A stretch of DNA of 64,000 nt. It comes from Anisus vortex. Taxonomy: Eukaryota; Mollusca; Gastropoda; Planorbidae. Made by a program: the position numbers and the translations under genes. The stretch covers positions 988,701-1,052,700 of the forward strand of contig CASBPS010000186.1 in assembly GCA_949126835.1 (NCBI GenBank). The letters run 5' to 3'. The notes below the pieces were generated by a model, which saw nothing but the letters and a program-made list of their open reading frames with translations, did not search any database and had not been told where the DNA came from. Numbering within the stretch: position 1 is the first letter of the stretch; each line of letters opens with the position of its first letter. Below are positions 59,621-64,000 of this stretch, in pieces.

Positions 59621-62600
59621 GTAAAATGTGGGGAGTTTGTGTGGGTAGGAGAATGTGGGGAGTTTGTGTGTAGGATAATGTGGGGAGTTTGTGTGTAGGA
59701 GAATGTGGGGAGTTTGTGTGTAGGAGAATGTGGGACGTTTGTGTGTAGGAGAATGTGGGGAGTTTGTGTGTAGGAGAATGTGGGGAGTTTGTGTGTAGAA
59801 GAATGCGGGGAGTTTGTGTGTAGGAGAATGTGGGGAGTTTGTGTTTTTAGGAGAATGTGTCGAGTTTGTGTGGGTAGGAGAATTTGGGAAGTTTGTGTGG
59901 GTAGGAGAATGTGGAAAGTTTTTGTGTAGGAGAATGTGGGGAGTTTGTGTGGGTAGGAGAATGCTGGGAGTTTGTGTGTAGGAGAATGTGGGGAGTTTGT
60001 GTGTAGGAGAATGTGGGGAGTTTGTGTGTAGAAGAATGTCAGGATATTGTGTGTAGGAGAATGCGGGGAGTTTGTGTGTAGGAGAATGTGGGGAGTTTGT
60101 GTGGGTAGGAGAATGCGCGGAGTTTGTGTGTAGGAGAATGCGGGGAGTTTGTGTTGGTAGGAGAATGCGGGCAGTTTGTGTTGTTAGGAGAATGTGTGGA
60201 GTTTGTGTGGGTAGGAAAATGTGGGGAGTTTGTGTGGGTAGAAGAATGTGGGGAGTGTGTATGGGTAGGAGAATGTGGGGAGTTTGTGTGGGTAGGAGAA
60301 TGCGGGAAGTTTGTGTGTAGGAGAATGTGGGGAGTTTGTGTGGGTAGGAGAATGTGGGGAGTTTGTGTGTAGGAGAATGTGGGGAGTTTGTGTGTAGGAG
60401 AATGTTGGGAGTTTGTGTGTAGGAGAATGTGGGTAGTTTTTGTGTAGGAGAATGTGGGGGTTTGTGTGTAGGAGAATGTGGGTAGTTTGTGTGTAGGAGA
60501 ATGTGGGGAGTTTGTGTGTAGGAGAATGCGGGGAGTTTGTGTGTAGGAGAATGTGGTGAGTGTGTGTGGGTAGGAGAATGCGGGGAGTTTGTGTTTTTAG
60601 GAGAATGTGTCGAGTTTGTGTGGGTAGGAGAATTTGGGAAGTTTGTGTGGGTAGGAGAATGTGGGGAGTTTTTGTGTAGGAGAAGGTGGGGAGTTTGTGT
60701 GGGTAGGAGAATGCTAGGAGTTTGTGTGTAGGAGAATGTGGGGAGTTTGTGTGTAGGAGAATGTGGGGAGTTTGTGTGGGTAGGAGAATGCGGGGAGTTT
60801 GTGTGTAGAAGAATGTGTGGAGTTTGTGTGGGTAGGAGAATGCGGGGAGTTTGTGTGGGTAGGAGAAAGCGGGGAGTTTGTGTTTTTAGAAGAATGTGTG
60901 GAGTTTGTATGGGTAGGAGAATGTGAGAAGTTTGTGTTGTTAGGAGAATGTGTGGAGTTTGTGTTGTTAGGAGAATGTGTGAAGTTTGTGTTGTTAGGAG
61001 AATGTGTGGAGTTTGTGTGGGTAGGAGAATGTGGGGAGTTTTTTTGGGTAGGAGAATGTTGGTAGTTTGTGTGTAGAAGAATGCGGGGAGTTTGTGTGTA
61101 GGAGAATGTTGGGAGTTTGTGTGGGTAGGAGAATGCGGGGAGTTTGTGTTTTTAGGAGAATGTGTGGAATTTGTGTGGGTAAGAGAATGTGGGAAGTTTG
61201 TGTGGGTAGGAGAATGTGGGAAGTTTGTGTTGTTAGGAGAATGTGTGGAGTTTGTGTGGGTAGGAGAATGTGGGGAGTTTGTGTGGGTAGGAGAATGTGG
61301 GGAGTTTGTTTGTAGTAAAATGTGGGGAGTTTGTGTGGGTAGGAGAATGTGGGGAGTTTGTGTGTAGGATAATGTGGGGAGTTTGTGTGTAGGAGAATGT
61401 GGGGAGTTTGTGTGTAGGAGAATGTGGGACGTTTGTGTGTAGGAGAATGTGGGGAGTTTGTGTGTAGGAGAATGTGGGGAGTTTGTGTGTAGAAGAATGC
61501 GGGGAGTTTGTGTGTAGGAGAATGTGGGGAGTTTGTGTTTTTAGGAGAATGTGTCGAGTTTGTGTGGGTAGGAGAATTTGGGAAGTTTGTGTGGGTAGGA
61601 GAATGTGGGGAGTTTTTGTGTAGGAGAATGTGGGGAGTTTGTGTGGGTAGGAGAATGCTGGGAGTTTGTGTGTAGGAGAATGTGGGGAGTTTGTGTGTAG
61701 AAGAATGTCAGGAGTTTGTGTGTAGGAGAATGCGGGGAGTTTGTGTGTAGGAGAATGTGGGGAGTTTGTGTGGGTAGGAGAATGCGCGGAGTTTGTGTGG
61801 GTAGGAGAATGCGGGGAGTTTGTTTGTAGTAAAATGTGGGGAGTTTGTGTGGGTAGGAGAATGTGGGGAGTTTGTGTGTAGGATAATGTGGGGAGTTTGT
61901 GTGTAGGAGAATGTGGGGAGTTTGTGTGTAGGAGAATGTGGGACGTTTGTGTGTAGGAGAATGTGGGGAGTTTGTGTGTAGGAGAATGTGGGGAGTTTGT
62001 GTGTAGAAGAATGCGGGGAGTTTGTGTGTAGGAGAATGTGGGGAGTTTGTGTTTTTAGGAGAATGTGTCGAGTTTGTGTGGGTAGGAGAATTTGGGAAGT
62101 TTGTGTGGGTAGGAGAATGTGGAAAGTTTTTGTGTAGGAGAATGTGGGGAGTTTGTGTGGGTAGGAGAATGCTGGGAGTTTGTGTGTAGGAGAATGTGGG
62201 GAGTTTGTGTGTAGGAGAATGTGGGGAGTTTGTGTGTAGAAGAATGTCAGGATATTGTGTGTAGGAGAATGCGGGGAGTTTGTGTGTAGGAGAATGTGGG
62301 GAGTTTGTGTGGGTAGGAGAATGCGCGGAGTTTGTGTGTAGGAGAATGCGGGGAGTTTGTGTTGGTAGGAGAATGCGGGCAGTTTGTGTTGTTAGGAGAA
62401 TGTGTGGAGTTTGTGTGGGTAGGAAAATGTGGGGAGTTTGTGTGGGTAGAAGAATGTGGGGAGTGTGTATGGGTAGGAGAATGTGGGGAGTTTGTGTGGG
62501 TAGGAGAATGCGGGAAGTTTGTGTGTAGGAGAATGTGGGGAGTTTGTGTGGGTAGGAGAATGTGGGGAGTTTGTGTGTAGGAGAATGTGGGGAGTTTGTG

Positions 62601-64000
62601 TGTAGGAGAATGTTGGGAGTTTGTGTGTAGGAGAATGTGGGTAGTTTTTGTGTAGGAGAATGTGGGGGTTTGTGTGTAGGAGAATGTGGGTAGTTTGTGT
62701 GTAGGAGAATGTGGGGAGTTTGTGTGTAGGAGAATGCGGGGAGTTTGTGTGTAGGAGAATGTGGTGAGTGTGTGTGGGTAGGAGAATGCGGGGAGTTTGT
62801 GTTTTTAGGAGAATGTGTCGAGTTTGTGTGGGTAGGAGAATTTGGGAAGTTTGTGTGGGTAGGAGAATGTGGGGAGTTTTTGTGTAGGAGAAGGTGGGGA
62901 GTTTGTGTGGGTAGGAGAATGCTAGGAGTTTGTGTGTAGGAGAATGTGGGGAGTTTGTGTGTAGGAGAATGTGGGGAGTTTGTGTGGGTAGGAGAATGCG
63001 GGGAGTTTGTGTGTAGAAGAATGTGTGGAGTTTGTGTGGGTAGGAGAATGCGGGGAGTTTGTGTGGGTAGGAGAAAGCGGGGAGTTTGTGTTTTTAGAAG
63101 AATGTGTGGAGTTTGTATGGGTAGGAGAATGTGAGAAGTTTGTGTTGTTAGGAGAATGTGTGGAGTTTGTGTTGTTAGGAGAATGTGTGAAGTTTGTGTT
63201 GTTAGGAGAATGTGTGGAGTTTGTGTGGGTAGGAGAATGTGGGGAGTTTTTTTGGGTAGGAGAATGTTGGTAGTTTGTGTGTAGAAGAATGCGGGGAGTT
63301 TGTGTGTAGGAGAATGTTGGGAGTTTGTGTGGGTAGGAGAATGCGGGGAGTTTGTGTTTTTAGGAGAATGTGTGGAATTTGTGTGGGTAAGAGAATGTGG
63401 GAAGTTTGTGTGGGTAGGAGAATGTGGGAAGTTTGTGTTGTTAGGAGAATGTGTGGAGTTTGTGTGGGTAGGAGAATGTGGGGAGTTTGTGTGGGTAGGA
63501 GAATGCGGGGAGTTTGTTTGTAGTAAAATGTGGGGAGTTTGTGTGGGTAGGAGAATGTGGGGAGTTTGTGTGTAGGATAATGTGGGGAGTTTGTGTGTAG
63601 GAGAATGTGGGGAGTTTGTGTGTAGGAGAATGTGGGACGTTTGTGTGTAGGAGAATGTGGGGAGTTTGTGTGTAGGAGAATGTGGGGAGTTTGTGTGTAG
63701 AAGAATGCGGGGAGTTTGTGTGTAGGAGAATGTGGGGAGTTTGTGTTTTTAGGAGAATGTGTCGAGTTTGTGTGGGTAGGAGAATTTGGGAAGTTTGTGT
63801 GGGTAGGAGAATGTGGGGAGTTTTTGTGTAGGAGAATGTGGGGAGTTTGTGTGGGTAGGAGAATGCTGGGAGTTTGTGTGTAGGAGAATGTGGGGAGTTT
63901 GTGTGTAGGAGAATGTGGGGAGTTTGTGTGTAGAAGAATGTCAGGAGTTTGTGTGTAGGAGAATGCGGGGAGTTTGTGTGTAGGAGAATGTGGGGAGTTT
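59621..64000 (+). repeat. 2,208-bp HOR (1,694 + 514), truncated by the window end
   Basis: A GTTTGTTTGTAGTAAAATG landmark gives GTAAAATG at 59621, 61315, 61829 and 63523, with spacings 1694, 514, 1694. 60072/62280, 60537/62745, 60799/63007 and 61067/63275 are all 2,208 apart. 59373/61067 is 1,694. The array continues past base 64000. Confidence 0.92.

Larger units (their letters stand above)
1..64000 (+). repeat. Satellite array of 25/27-bp minisatellite-size units filling the window
   Basis: Every line of the window reads as head-to-tail copies of one unit in one orientation. The unit is GTTTGTGT, a length switch, AGGAGAATG, and a tail such as TGGGGA. With GT in the switch the unit is 25 bp; with GGGT, TGTT or TTTT it is 27 bp. 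Rarer lengths are 23, 24, 26, 29, 33 and 35 bp. A 25-mer of the commonest type has 12 G, 8 T, 5 A and no C. No inverted copies, interruptions, transposon fragments or unique flanks are visible, and the array runs off both edges, so its true length is unknown. The scale implies a eukaryotic satellite. Family name and host cannot be given from the sequence alone. Confidence 0.98.

Noticed and set aside
1..64000. Plus-strand ORFs of 60-130 codons with Cys/Gly/Val/Arg 9-residue periods (VCVGRRMWG and EFVWVGECG).
   Set aside because: They arise because 27-bp units keep frame and are open in two of three frames. Each 25-bp unit shifts frame, so at most a few can be crossed before TAG in GTAGG is met. 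Those checked start at GTG or TTG inside a unit, with no conserved start, signal or flank.
1..64000. CRISPR array.
   Set aside because: The repeats abut head to tail with no spacers, vary in sequence, and exceed two thousand in number.
1..64000. Telomere or telomere-derived repeat, suggested by GTTAGG and TTTTTAGG.
   Set aside because: TTAGG occurs only in some 27-mers and is followed by AGAATG, never as tandem hexamers. The period is 25/27 bp.
1..64000. Ribosome-binding-site look-alike: AGGAG just before ATG in the AGGAGAATG core.
   Set aside because: Spacing of one base is too short for a Shine-Dalgarno site, it occurs in nearly every unit, and the array is not bacterial in character.
1..64000. 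Z-DNA from the GT-rich left half of each unit.
   Set aside because: The alternating GT stretch is only about three dinucleotides long and is broken by TTT on one side and AGGAG on the other.
1..64000. tRNA, rRNA or structured non-coding RNA genes.
   Set aside because: Without C on the plus strand there can be almost no G-C pairing within a transcript. No cloverleaf, hairpin or terminator could be found.

Overview
The whole 64,000-base window is one uninterrupted tandem-repeat array. I see no unique-sequence stretch, gene, RNA gene, transposon or CRISPR array in it, and both window edges cut through the array. The basic unit is 25 or 27 bp, so the window holds roughly 2,400-2,500 units. Each unit reads GTTTGTGT, then a short length switch (GT in 25-mers; GGGT, TGTT or TTTT in 27-mers), then the best conserved core AGGAGAATG, then a six-base tail (usually TGGGGA or CGGGGA, often TGTGGA). 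The + strand is about half G and almost free of C, so strand asymmetry is extreme along the full length.

A satellite of this size with multi-kilobase higher-order structure points to a eukaryotic nuclear chromosome (centromeric, pericentromeric, subtelomeric or sex-chromosome heterochromatin are all possible). A recurring site that varies between CG, TG and CA is what methylated-CpG decay would leave, which fits a DNA-methylating animal or plant. I cannot name the species from the sequence.

Layout, from landmark variants and exact position offsets. 1-3.3 kb is a 1,984-bp higher-order repeat (HOR), with a partial 1,190-bp register copy to about 4.4 kb. 4.4-6.1 kb matches 59.6-60.9 kb and 61.8-63.1 kb. 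6.4-10.4 kb matches 39.0-43.1 kb, and its 7.8-10.4 kb part also matches 19.4-21.9 kb. 9.9-16.9 kb carries 703-bp and about 2.4-kb duplications. 16.9-19.05 kb is repeated 6,850 bp downstream and again at 44.1-46.2 kb. 25.9-37.2 kb is a mosaic of 1.8-3.1-kb duplications. 37.4-39.7 kb is an 1,161-bp tandem pair. 50.3-53.9 kb is a 1,793-bp tandem pair, and 53.9-58.3 kb is built from 776, 2,405 and 3,181-bp shifts. From 58.3 kb the array returns to the type seen at its head (offset 56,400 bp) and ends in a 1,694 + 514 = 2,208-bp HOR.

Open reading frames exist only as by-products of repeat arithmetic. On the + strand, 27-bp units keep frame and 25-bp units shift it until TAG is met. The - strand unit has no stop in any frame, so ORFs up to 387 codons arise, but every long one I checked begins at TTG and ends at a repeat-variant stop. 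I annotate none as a gene. The interest here is satellite biology: unit-length dimorphism, nested duplication history, strand asymmetry and CpG decay.
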